Position numbers and translations under genes: made by a program. The notes beneath the pieces were generated by a model. The model ran no database searches, was not told the DNA's origin, and was given only the letters and a program-made list of their open reading frames with translations. Below, in pieces: positions 56,558-64,000 of a DNA stretch of 64,000 nt (within the stretch, counting starts at the first letter, position 1; every line of letters starts with the position of its first letter). This DNA is from a bacterium YEK0313 (GTDB taxonomy: Bacteria; Pseudomonadota; Alphaproteobacteria; Rhizobiales; Phreatobacteraceae), in contig CCMO02000001.1 in assembly GCA_000751295.2 (NCBI GenBank), positions 1,413,501 to 1,477,500 of the forward strand. The letters are read 5' to 3'.

Positions 56558-57823
56558 TCACTTGCCGGACCGGCGGAACTCCTCCGAATACTTCCGGATC
56601 TCGGCCCAGACGATGTCCTGGTTGGCGGTGAACCAGTCGGTCACCGGCACGAACTTGCTGCCGTCCCAGCGCGCGACGCGGCCCTGGCCGCCGCCCTGAT
56701 GGTCTTCCTTGGTCACCGTGGTGGGCGGCAGCAGGCCTTCGGCGGTGAAGTTGGCGATGGAGCGCAGGCCTTCGTTCAGCCAGGCGCCGGTCACCGGTCC
56801 GTTCGGCGCCTTCTCGGCCGCCTTGCGCACGCCCTCGACCATCAGCGAGGCCATCTGGACACCGTAATTGTAGTAGCTGGTGCCAACCTTGCCGCTGGGC
56901 CCCGCGCCCTTGCCCTTGCCGACCACCTCGTTGATGATGTCCTGGATCGGCTTCGGATCGCGGCCGCTGGCGCAGGGCTCGATCTTCAGAACGCCCTTCA
57001 CCGCATCCTTGCCGACGACGCCCATGTCGGATTCCGACAGCCAGACGCTGGAGGAGACGCGGTCCATCGGCAGGCCGTTGCGCACCGCTTCGGTCAGCGC
57101 CACGGTCTGGCCGACGCCGGCACCCCAGAAGATCACGAAGTCCGGCCGGGCGCGGCGCACCTGCGGCCAGATCGCGGCCTGGTCGTTGCCCGGCGGCGTG
57201 TAGGGGAAGGGCAGCAGCTCGAAACCCTGGCGCTGGGCCAGCACCTGCAGGATCGGCAGCGGCTCCTTGCCGAAGGGCGTGTCGATATGGACGAAGACGA
57301 TCTTCTTGCCGCGCAGGCTGCCGCCCGAGCTCTTGGCGAAATAGTCGATGATCAGGCCGGCCTGGGTCCAGTAGTTGATCGACAGCGGCAGCACATAGGG
57401 AAAGCTTGTGCCGTCGGCGGCATCGCTCCGGCCGGAATAGGCGGTGATCAGGTTGATCTTGTCCTCGAGCGCGCGCGGTACCAGCGCCCGGGCGACCGGC
57501 GTCGACAGGGGATCGATCAGCACCGCGCCCTCGCGCTTGCCGCGCTCATAGGCCTCGATCGCCCGCGGCAGGTCGTTGGCGTGGTCGGACACGTCGGCGA
57601 CGATGCGGTAGCCGCCAACCCCGCCGCGCTCGTTGACGAGCGTGAAATAGTCCCGCTGGCCCTGGTTATATTCCGAGGTGACGAAGGTGTAGATGCGGGT
57701 GAAGTCCTGCGCCAGCGTGAAGCGGACGACCCGCTCCTGGGCAAAGGCTCCTGACGTCGACACGGTGGGCGCGGCCAGCGCCGCGGCCGTTCCACTGAGA
57801 AAGATGCGCCGGTTGACTGACAT
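56558..57823 (-). CDS. ABC substrate-binding protein, branched-chain amino acid/urea type
   Basis: A 421-residue periplasmic type I binding protein. The N-terminus is a twin-arginine-like export signal (NRRIFLSGTAAALAAPTVSTSGAFA). Features are YNQGQRDYFTLVNERGGVGGYRI, EGAVLIDPLSTPVARALVPR and KIVFVHIDTPFGKEPLP. The length exceeds LivK (about 345 mature), which fits binding proteins for aromatic or aliphatic acids or amides. The ligand is not determined. The gene is between the LivM-type permease and LivF-type ATPase genes. Confidence 0.9.
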   Translation of the reverse strand: MSVNRRIFLSGTAAALAAPTVSTSGAFAQERVVRFTLAQDFTRIYTFVTSEYNQGQRDYFTLVNERGGVGGYRIVADVSDHANDLPRAIEAYERGKREGAVLIDPLSTPVARALVPRALEDKINLITAYSGRSDAADGTSFPYVLPLSINYWTQAGLIIDYFAKSSGGSLRGKKIVFVHIDTPFGKEPLPILQVLAQRQGFELLPFPYTPPGNDQAAIWPQVRRARPDFVIFWGAGVGQTVALTEAVRNGLPMDRVSSSVWLSESDMGVVGKDAVKGVLKIEPCASGRDPKPIQDIINEVVGKGKGAGPSGKVGTSYYNYGVQMASLMVEGVRKAAEKAPNGPVTGAWLNEGLRSIANFTAEGLLPPTTVTKEDHQGGGQGRVARWDGSKFVPVTDWFTANQDIVWAEIRKYSEEFRRSGK

Positions 57824-57856
57824 GACGTGTTTCCTCCGCCCCTTGTTCTGGTGCCG

Positions 57857-58930
57857 TTACCGCTGGGCGTGGCGGAACGGCCATACGAGGAGGTAGTTCC
57901 TCAGATTGTCGTAGATCTTGGCAAGGCCCAGCGGCTCGTAGAGCAGGAAGCCGATGACGAGCGCGCCATAGGCCATCAGCGGCACATGGGCGCGCAGGTC
58001 GATCGACATGCCGAGGCCGAGCGTCGTCGCCATGAAACCCATGAGATTGTTGAGCACGATCGGCGCGAACAGGATCAGCGCGGCGCCGAAAAACGGCCCG
58101 AGCACGCTGCCGAGGCCCCCGACGATGACCATGGCGAGCAGCTGGATCGACAGTTCGATGTGGAACTGGTCGGGCGAGACCGCGCGCAGATAGCAGACCG
58201 CCAGCACCGATCCGACGACGCCGCCGATGAAGGAGGACACCCAGAAGGCGAGCAGCTTGTATTTGAACGTGCTGACGCCGAGGATCTGCGCGGCATAGTC
58301 CTTCTCGCGCACTGCCGCGAGCGCCCGGCCGAAGCTGGTGCGCCGGACATTGAGCATGAACAGGGTGACCAGCACGCAGACGACGAGCGCGACGAAATAG
58401 GTCTCGACGTCGCCGCGCAGGCTGATGCCGAGGAAGCGCACCGGCGGCACCTGGATGGTGGCGAGCGTGCCGCCGCTGATTGCCGGCGTCTGCGAGATGA
58501 CGAAGTCGACGATGTACTGCATGGCGAGCGTCGCCATGGCGAGGTAGATGCCCTTCACCCTGAGCGCCGCCGCGCCGAAGATGATGCCGATGGCGGCGCT
58601 CATCAGGCCGCCGCCGATCATGGCGAATTCGAGCGGCACGCCGAAGCGCACGAGATGCACGGCGGTATAGGCGCCGATCGCCATCACCGCACCATAGCCG
58701 AGATGGATCTGGCCGGCGCCGCCCATGACCAGGTTGAGCCCGAGCGCCGCCGTCGACCAGATCAGCCACGGCAGCAGGTAGCCGGCGAGATAGAGCCGGT
58801 CGAGCGTGAACGGCGCGAGCACCAGGAAGGCGAGGACGAGAAGGATCAGCGCCCGGTCGAAGCCGAGCGGAAAGAGCTGCCGCTCGTCCTCGTAGCGGGT
58901 GTGGCGGATGCCGGCGCGACGGTAGAACAT
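57857..58930 (-). CDS. Branched-chain amino acid-type ABC permease (LivM-like)
   Basis: A 357-residue membrane subunit with about nine to ten hydrophobic segments. LivM hallmarks are LNLVMGGAGQIHLGYGAVMAIGAY, RTSFGRALAAVREKDYAAQILGVSTFKYKLLAFWVSSFIGG (in parts) and IVGGLGSVLGPFFGAAL. An N-terminal cytoplasmic stretch of about 28 residues (FYRRAGIRHTRYEDERQLFPLG) precedes the first helix, which is a common trait of the acid-transporting subgroup. It is 10 bases after the LivH-type gene. Confidence 0.93.
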   Translation of the reverse strand: MFYRRAGIRHTRYEDERQLFPLGFDRALILLVLAFLVLAPFTLDRLYLAGYLLPWLIWSTAALGLNLVMGGAGQIHLGYGAVMAIGAYTAVHLVRFGVPLEFAMIGGGLMSAAIGIIFGAAALRVKGIYLAMATLAMQYIVDFVISQTPAISGGTLATIQVPPVRFLGISLRGDVETYFVALVVCVLVTLFMLNVRRTSFGRALAAVREKDYAAQILGVSTFKYKLLAFWVSSFIGGVVGSVLAVCYLRAVSPDQFHIELSIQLLAMVIVGGLGSVLGPFFGAALILFAPIVLNNLMGFMATTLGLGMSIDLRAHVPLMAYGALVIGFLLYEPLGLAKIYDNLRNYLLVWPFRHAQR

Positions 58931-58940
58931 GGGCTGGCTC

Positions 58941-59828
58941 CTAGACGCGCTCGATATGCTCGCGGCCGAACAGGCCGTGCGGCTTCAGGAGCAGCGTGAG
59001 CAGGATGATGACGGAGGCGACGATGTCGCGGGTGCCGCCGCCGACCAGCGGATCGAGGATGCCGGTCGCAAGGCTCTCGGCGACGCCGACGATGAGGCCC
59101 GCGACGAGCACGCCGGGGATCGAGTCGAGGCCGCCGAGGATGGCGATCGCCAGCGCCTTGATCAGCAGCAGCGACAGCGACCAGTCGACGCCCTGCGTCG
59201 CGCCCCAGAGGATGCCGGCGCCGGTCGCGATCACCGCGCTCAGGCCCCAGGCCACCGCGATGGCCTTCTCCACGCGGATGCCGACCGACCAGGAGGCGGT
59301 CTGGTCGTCGGCCACCGCGCGCATGACGATGCCGTAACGCGAATTGAAGAAGACCAGCGACAGTACGATGAGCAGGAAGGACAGCGAGCCGCCGATCAGC
59401 GTTGCCCGGTTGATCAGGAGCTCGCCGATGAAGACGGGAGCCTGCGGGATGCCGATGTCGAGACGCTTGACCGCCGCTCCGAACACGCCCGGCATCAGGC
59501 CGCGCAGGAGGATCTCGATGCCGAGCGTCAGCATGATGGTCATGATGACGGGCTGGCCGATCATCCGGCGCAGCGCCAGGCGCTCGACCATGGCGCCGGC
59601 AAAGAACATGACGAGGAGGGCCAGCACGATGGCGAGCCACATGGGCGCGCCGAGGCCGGCCGAAAGGGCCCAGGTGATATAGGCCCCGGTCATGGCGATG
59701 GCGCCCTGGGCGAGGTTCGCAAGGCCCGAGGTCTTGTAGATCAGCACGATGCCGAGCGAGACCAGGGCATACATCAGGCCGACGAAGGCGCCGCTGAGCG
59801 CCAGTTCCGAAATGAGCAGGACGTCCAT
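58941..59828 (-). CDS. Branched-chain amino acid-type ABC permease (LivH-like)
   Basis: A 295-residue membrane subunit with eight or so helices. LivH hallmarks are YALVSLGIVLIYKTSGLANLAQGAIAMTGAYI and RYGIVMRAVADDQTASWSVGIRVEKAIAVAWGLSAVIATGAGILWG (in parts), then ILGGLDSIPGVLVAGLIVGVAESL. It partners LivM in the inner membrane. Its start codon shares base 59828 with the stop of the acyl-CoA ligase gene. Confidence 0.93.
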   Translation of the reverse strand: MDVLLISELALSGAFVGLMYALVSLGIVLIYKTSGLANLAQGAIAMTGAYITWALSAGLGAPMWLAIVLALLVMFFAGAMVERLALRRMIGQPVIMTIMLTLGIEILLRGLMPGVFGAAVKRLDIGIPQAPVFIGELLINRATLIGGSLSFLLIVLSLVFFNSRYGIVMRAVADDQTASWSVGIRVEKAIAVAWGLSAVIATGAGILWGATQGVDWSLSLLLIKALAIAILGGLDSIPGVLVAGLIVGVAESLATGILDPLVGGGTRDIVASVIILLTLLLKPHGLFGREHIERV

Positions 59829-61768
59829 CAGGCCGGAACCTCGCTGATCGTAAGGGTGCGCCGGATCACGCCGCGCTCGCCGCTCTCATAGGTGATGGCC
59901 GCGTCGAACACGGTCTGCCGCTCGCCGCCATAGAGCGCCGCGATCAACGCGGCATAGGTCGTCTCGATCGTGTTGCGGCGCAGCTTGCGGGTGCGCGTGA
60001 TCTCGCCGTCATCCGCGTCGAAATCCTTGTGCAGGTTGACGAAGCGGCGGACCTTCAGCCCTTCGGGCTGGAGCGTGTTGACATGGGCGATGACCGAGCC
60101 CACCAGCTCCTGCACCTCGGGCTTCTGCGAGAGATCGGCATAGGACGTATAGGAGATGCGCCGCTCCTCCGCCCAATGGCCGACCGCGTCGAAATCGATG
60201 CAGACGATGGCGGTGAGCTGGTCGCGGCCGGCGCCGATGACGGCGACATTGCGGATATAGGGGCTGAACTTCAGCCGGTTCTCGATGAAGTTCGGAATGT
60301 AGCGCTCGCCGGCCGCCGTGCGCACCACCTCCGAGACGCGGCCGAGCACGACGAGATCGCCGTCCTCGTCGAGGAAGCCGGCATCGCCGGTGTGCAGCCA
60401 ACCGTCGACGATGGCCTTGGCCGAGCTTGCCGGATCGTCGAAATAGCCCGTGATCACCGACGGCGACCTGACCAGGATCTCGCCGCTGTCGTCGATGCGG
60501 ACCGCGACGCCTTCCATCGGCCGGCCGACGGTATGCAGCTTGACCCGGCCCTCGCTCTGCGCGGCGGTCAGCGCGCAGGTCTCGGTCTGGCCGTAGAACT
60601 GCTTCAGCTTGATGCCGAGCGCGCGGAAGAACAGGAACGTGTCCTCGCCGAGCGCCTCGCCGCCGGTAAAGGCGCGCTCGGCCCGGCCGAGGCCGAGATA
60701 GTCGCGCAGCGGCGCATAGACGAGGACGTCGCCGATCCGGTGCATCAGCCGCTCGCCAAGGCCGGGCTGCTCGCCGGCGAGCCGCTTCTTCTCCAGGGCC
60801 ACTGCCCGCGGCATGAATGTGTCGAACAGCCGCCGCTTCAGCGGCGTCGAGTTCTTCATGCCGACCTGGATACGCGTCAGCATCTGGTCCCAGGCGCGCG
60901 GCGCGGCGAGATAGAAGGTCGGCGCCACCTCGCGCAGGTCGTGCATCACCGTTTCCTGCCGCTCCGGGATGTTGATGGTCGCCGTCAGCATCAGGCCGGC
61001 GCCGAGCGTGAACACGAAGTCGCCGACCCAGGCCGTCGGCAGATAGGCGAAGAGCTCCTCGTGTTCGCGGAAATAGCCGCTGGCCGCCGCGTTCATGACG
61101 CCACGCGTGACATTGGCATGGCTGAGCGGAATGCCCTTGGGCTCGCCGGTCGTGCCCGAGGAATGGAGGAGCACCGTGACGTCGTCGGGGCCGGCGCGGC
61201 CGGCCAGCGCCGCGGCAAGGCCCGGCTCCCGCTCGAGCCGTGCGCGCCCCTCGGTGACGAGCGCCTCGAGCGAGACGAGGCCGGCCGCTGCATAGCCGTC
61301 GAGGCCGCGCGGATCGTCGTAGACGATGGTCGCTGGCCGGCCGATCCGCTCGCGCAGCTCGATCAGCTTGTCGACCTGTTCCTGGTCCTCGGCCACCGCG
61401 AAGTCGGGCGCGCCGTGGCGGGTCGAGACGACGAGCTCGTCGAGCGGCACGTCCGGGTAGACGGGCGAGGGAAAGGCCTTCAGCACATTGGCCGCCAGCA
61501 TGGCGAAATAGAGCCGCGGCCGGTTGTCGCCGATCACGATGAGCGCCGATCCCGGGTTGAGGCCGCGCGCGTCCAGCGCCGCCGCCATCGCCAGCACCTC
61601 GTCCTGCACCTGCTTCCAGGTCAGCTCCTGCCAGACGCCGTATTTGCGTTCGCGGAAGGCGATGCGGTCGGGCGAACGCGCGGCATTGCGGGCAAGCGCG
61701 GCGACCAGCGTCGCCGGCTGGCCATCAGCCGGCGCCGCCTTTGCGATGTCGGTCGAAAGCGCGTTCAT
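59828..61768 (-). CDS. AMP-dependent long-chain-type acyl-CoA synthetase
   Basis: A 646-residue adenylate-forming ligase that activates a carboxylic acid to its CoA thioester with ATP. The P-loop motif is LLHSSGTTGEPKGIPLSHANV (residues 195-215, approximately). Adenylate-binding YGQTETCALTAAQ and HTGDAGFLDEDGDLVVLGR are present. The C-terminal catalytic lysine is probably in ITRTRKLRRN. The gene is embedded between LivG- and LivH-type transporter genes, with 4-base and 1-base overlaps. This suggests that the imported compound is a carboxylic acid converted to a CoA ester. Confidence 0.93.
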   Translation of the reverse strand: MNALSTDIAKAAPADGQPATLVAALARNAARSPDRIAFRERKYGVWQELTWKQVQDEVLAMAAALDARGLNPGSALIVIGDNRPRLYFAMLAANVLKAFPSPVYPDVPLDELVVSTRHGAPDFAVAEDQEQVDKLIELRERIGRPATIVYDDPRGLDGYAAAGLVSLEALVTEGRARLEREPGLAAALAGRAGPDDVTVLLHSSGTTGEPKGIPLSHANVTRGVMNAAASGYFREHEELFAYLPTAWVGDFVFTLGAGLMLTATINIPERQETVMHDLREVAPTFYLAAPRAWDQMLTRIQVGMKNSTPLKRRLFDTFMPRAVALEKKRLAGEQPGLGERLMHRIGDVLVYAPLRDYLGLGRAERAFTGGEALGEDTFLFFRALGIKLKQFYGQTETCALTAAQSEGRVKLHTVGRPMEGVAVRIDDSGEILVRSPSVITGYFDDPASSAKAIVDGWLHTGDAGFLDEDGDLVVLGRVSEVVRTAAGERYIPNFIENRLKFSPYIRNVAVIGAGRDQLTAIVCIDFDAVGHWAEERRISYTSYADLSQKPEVQELVGSVIAHVNTLQPEGLKVRRFVNLHKDFDADDGEITRTRKLRRNTIETTYAALIAALYGGERQTVFDAAITYESGERGVIRRTLTISEVPA

Positions 61769-62601
61769 GACGTCACCGCTTCCTGGTGGCGCTTGGCCGC
61801 CCGTTCGCCGAGATAGGCCGAGACGACGCGCGGATGCGCGATCGCCTCGTGCGGCTTGCCCTCGGAGATGATCTCGCCGTAGCTGAGCACCACCACCCGG
61901 TCGCAGATCGCGGTCACCACGTCCATGTGGTGCTCGATGATCAGGATGGTGACGCCGCGCGCCTCGCGCGCGTCCAGGATGAAGCGTGCGATATATTCCT
62001 TCTCCTCCTGGTTCATGCCGGCCATCGGCTCGTCGAGGATCAGGAAGCGCGGCTCGGCGACCAGCGCGCGGGCAAGCTCGACGCGCTTCTGCAGGCCGAG
62101 CGGGATGACGTCCACCGGCTCGTCGCGGATGTCCTGCAGCTGCATGAACTCGATGATCTCCTCGACGATCCGCCGGTTCGCCAGCTCCTCCTTCTGCGCC
62201 CACCACCAGTAGAAGAAGGTGCCGAGCGCGCTCGGCCGCATGTGCACGTGGCGGCCGATCAAGATGTTGTCGAGCACGCTCATGCCCTTGAACAGGGCGA
62301 GGTTCTGGAAGGTGCGCGCCACCCCGCGGCGCGCCACCATATGCGGCGCGACATGGGTGATGTTCTCGCCGAACAGCGTGACGCTGCCGGCATCCGGCGG
62401 ATAGAAGCCGGTGACGACATTGACGAGCGTCGTCTTGCCGCTGCCGTTCGGCCCGACCAGGCCGAAGATCTCGCCCTCGCGCACATCGAGGGACGCTCCC
62501 TTCAACGCCTTCAGGCCACCGAAGGAGCGCTCGATGTCGCGGCAGGCCAGCACCACCGGGCGGTCGGACGGGGACGGAATGTCGATGCCGGTTCTGTCCA
62601 T
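61765..62601 (-). CDS. Branched-chain amino acid-type ABC ATPase (LivG-like)
   Basis: A 278-residue ATPase of the LivG type. It has Walker A GPNGSGKTTLVNVVTGFY, the LivG-specific VARTFQNLALFKGMSVLDNILIG, a signature variant IPLGLQKRVELARAL and Walker B FLILDEPMAGMNQEEKE. The switch histidine is in IIEHHMDVV. The LSGG of most ABC proteins reads PLGL here, as in related acid transporters with YGxQKRVE-type signatures. It starts 8 bases after the carboxylase gene and overlaps the acyl-CoA ligase by 4 bases. Confidence 0.93.
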   Translation of the reverse strand: MDRTGIDIPSPSDRPVVLACRDIERSFGGLKALKGASLDVREGEIFGLVGPNGSGKTTLVNVVTGFYPPDAGSVTLFGENITHVAPHMVARRGVARTFQNLALFKGMSVLDNILIGRHVHMRPSALGTFFYWWWAQKEELANRRIVEEIIEFMQLQDIRDEPVDVIPLGLQKRVELARALVAEPRFLILDEPMAGMNQEEKEYIARFILDAREARGVTILIIEHHMDVVTAICDRVVVLSYGEIISEGKPHEAIAHPRVVSAYLGERAAKRHQEAVTS

Positions 62602-62609
62602 GGCACGCC

Positions 62610-64000
62610 TCACATCCTGAAGACGCCGTAATGGGGATCCTGTCCTGGCGCATTGAGCGCCGCGGACAGGGCGATGGCCAGCGCATTGCGGGTGTCGACG
62701 GGATCGAGAATGCCGTCGTCCCAGATTTCCGAGGTGGAATAATAGGCGCTCGACTGGCGCCGGTATTCCTCCAGGATCGGCTCGCGGATCGCGGCGATGC
62801 CGGCAGCGTCGAGCGCCTCGCCCTGACGCGCGAGCTGGCGGATCTTGATGTCGGCAAGCACGTTGGACGCCTGTTCGGCGCCCATCACCGAAATCTGGCT
62901 CTGCGGCCACATGAACAGGAAGCGCGGGTCGAAGGCGCGTCCCGACATGCCGTAATTGCCGGCGCCGAACGAGCCGTTGACCACCACGGTGATCTTCGGC
63001 ACCTCCAGGCCCGACACCGCCATGATCATCTTGGCGCCGTCCTTGGTGATGCCGCGATGCTCGTATTCGCGCCCGACCATGTAGCCGGTGATGTTCTGCA
63101 GGAACAGGACCGGCGTACGGTTCTGGTCGCAGAGCTGCATGAAATGGGCGCCCTTCAGCGCGCTGTCGTTGAACAGCACGCCATTGTTGGCGAGGATGCC
63201 GACCGGGCAGCCCCAGATATGGGCGAAGCCACAGACCAGCGTCGTGCCATAGGCCGGCTGGTATTCGTGGAAGCGGCTGCCGTCGACCATGCGGGCGATC
63301 ACCTCGCGCATGTCGAACTGCACCTTGATGTCGCGCGGGATGACGCCGTAGAGCTCGTCCGGGTCATAGGCCGGAGGCTCGGGACTGGCCCATTGGAGGG
63401 CCGCCTTGGCCCGCTTCGGAAAGGTGCCGACGATCTCGCGCGCGATCGCGATGGCATGGCGCTCGCTGGTCGCGGGATAGTCGGCCGTGCCGGAAATGCG
63501 GGTATGAACGTCGGCGCCGCCGAGCTCGTCCACCGTCACCTCCTCGCCGGTCGCGGCCTTCACCAGCGGCGGGCCGCCGAGGAAGATCGCGCCCGTTCCC
63601 TTGACGATGACATTGTATTCGCTGAGCGCCGGCACATAGGCGCCGCCCGCGGTGCAATGGCCGAGCACGATCGCCACCTGCGGCACGCCCATCTTCGACA
63701 ACGTCGCCTGGTTGCGGAAGATGCGGCCGGCGAGATAGCGGTCGCCGAAGAGTTCGGCCTGCAGCGGCAGGAAGCCGCCGGCGCTGTCGCACAGATGCAC
63801 CACCGGCAGGCGGTTCTCGATGGCGATGTCGAGCGTGCGGACGATCTTCTTCACCGACAGCGGATACCAGGCGCCGCCCTTCACGCTGGCATCGTCGGCG
63901 TGGATGATCACCTCGCGGCCGGAGACGATGCCGATGCCGGAGACGATGCCGGCCCCCGGCACGTCGCCGCCATAGGCTTCGCCCGCCGCCAGCGTCGACA
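62610..64000 (-). CDS. Acyl-CoA carboxylase beta subunit (carboxyltransferase), 5' end beyond the window
   Basis: About 463 C-terminal residues of a carboxyltransferase of the methylcrotonoyl-/propionyl-CoA carboxylase beta family are visible; the N-terminus lies beyond base 64000. The first acyl-CoA-binding lobe shows GDVPGAGIVSGIGIVSGREVI, VKGGAWYPLSVKKIVRTLDIA, TAGGAYVPALSEY and FLGGPPLVKAATGEEV. The second lobe shows LANNGVLFNDSALKGAHFMQLCDQNRTPVLFLQNITGYMVG and GSFGAGNYGMSGRAFDPRFLFMWP, in parts. It would transfer carboxyl groups from biotin to an acyl-CoA. It is the upstream partner of the transporter and ligase operon. Confidence 0.92.
   Translation of the reverse strand, partial: STLAAGEAYGGDVPGAGIVSGIGIVSGREVIIHADDASVKGGAWYPLSVKKIVRTLDIAIENRLPVVHLCDSAGGFLPLQAELFGDRYLAGRIFRNQATLSKMGVPQVAIVLGHCTAGGAYVPALSEYNVIVKGTGAIFLGGPPLVKAATGEEVTVDELGGADVHTRISGTADYPATSERHAIAIAREIVGTFPKRAKAALQWASPEPPAYDPDELYGVIPRDIKVQFDMREVIARMVDGSRFHEYQPAYGTTLVCGFAHIWGCPVGILANNGVLFNDSALKGAHFMQLCDQNRTPVLFLQNITGYMVGREYEHRGITKDGAKMIMAVSGLEVPKITVVVNGSFGAGNYGMSGRAFDPRFLFMWPQSQISVMGAEQASNVLADIKIRQLARQGEALDAAGIAAIREPILEEYRRQSSAYYSTSEIWDDGILDPVDTRNALAIALSAALNAPGQDPHYGVFRM

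Overview
The window is high-GC DNA (roughly 70% G+C by eye) with almost no non-coding space. Alternative frames stay open over long distances, so most long antisense ORFs are shadows. The gene set points to an alphaproteobacterium of the order Hyphomicrobiales (Rhizobiales). The pointers are an NdvA/ChvA-type cyclic glucan exporter, a CheZ phosphatase, a RhtX-type siderophore permease, an alphaproteobacterial LexA box (GAAC-N7-GAAC), a CtrA-like site and a palindromic intergenic element of a type common in this order. I cannot name the genus. I see no tRNA, rRNA, CRISPR array, transposase or prophage gene; this looks like chromosomal backbone with metabolic and transport modules.

Layout. 0-9.2 kb: mixed housekeeping and accessory genes (quinone oxidoreductase, a small gene behind a LexA box, a VOC protein, gamma-glutamyltransferase, an AhpD-like protein, a UMF1-type MFS transporter, a secreted esterase, YbjQ, PurH). 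9.3-17.8 kb: heparinase-like protein, DUF3108 protein, an NMT1/THI5-type ABC importer (SBP, ATPase, permease), YggT, a DUF167 protein fused in frame to a secreted-type domain, a HisE-like protein, and a DMT exporter. 18-30.5 kb: penicillin-acylase family protein, then a ten-gene nucleoside uptake and salvage operon (BMP lipoprotein, MBL hydrolase, ABC ATPase, two permeases, Cdd, PNP, DeoC, DeoA, DeoB), mostly joined by 4-base overlaps. It would import nucleosides and degrade them to bases and pentose phosphates.

30.7-41.1 kb: a TRAP binding protein without its membrane subunits, NdvA, an FAH-family hydratase, CtpA and EnvC (overlapping genes for cell-wall processing), CheZ, an L,D-transpeptidase and an omega-amino acid:pyruvate aminotransferase ended by a strong terminator. 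41.2-46 kb: a YhaO-like nuclease and YhaN-like SMC ATPase pair. 46.1-51.1 kb: L-idonate dehydrogenase and gluconate dehydrogenase homologues (divergent), a DhaK-DhaL dihydroxyacetone kinase, and an M20 amidohydrolase. 51.2-55.2 kb: an iron/siderophore operon (TonB receptor, unknown 124-residue protein, RhtX) behind a possible Irr box. 55.3-64 kb: a minus-strand operon with a complete branched-chain-amino-acid-type ABC importer, an AMP-forming acyl-CoA ligase and an acyl-CoA carboxylase beta subunit cut by the window edge. It suggests import of an organic acid followed by CoA activation.

The most concrete anomaly is a 57-base in-frame insertion at 49248-49304 inside the dihydroxyacetone kinase gene. 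It carries Illumina adapter sequence plus an A10 run between two copies of a 19-base repeat, and is almost certainly an assembly artefact. The best biological leads are the LexA-boxed gene at 1062-1487, the DUF167 fusion at 15453-16091, the MBL hydrolase inside the nucleoside operon, and the unknown protein between the TonB receptor and RhtX. I found no wholly new multi-gene system that the sequence alone would support.
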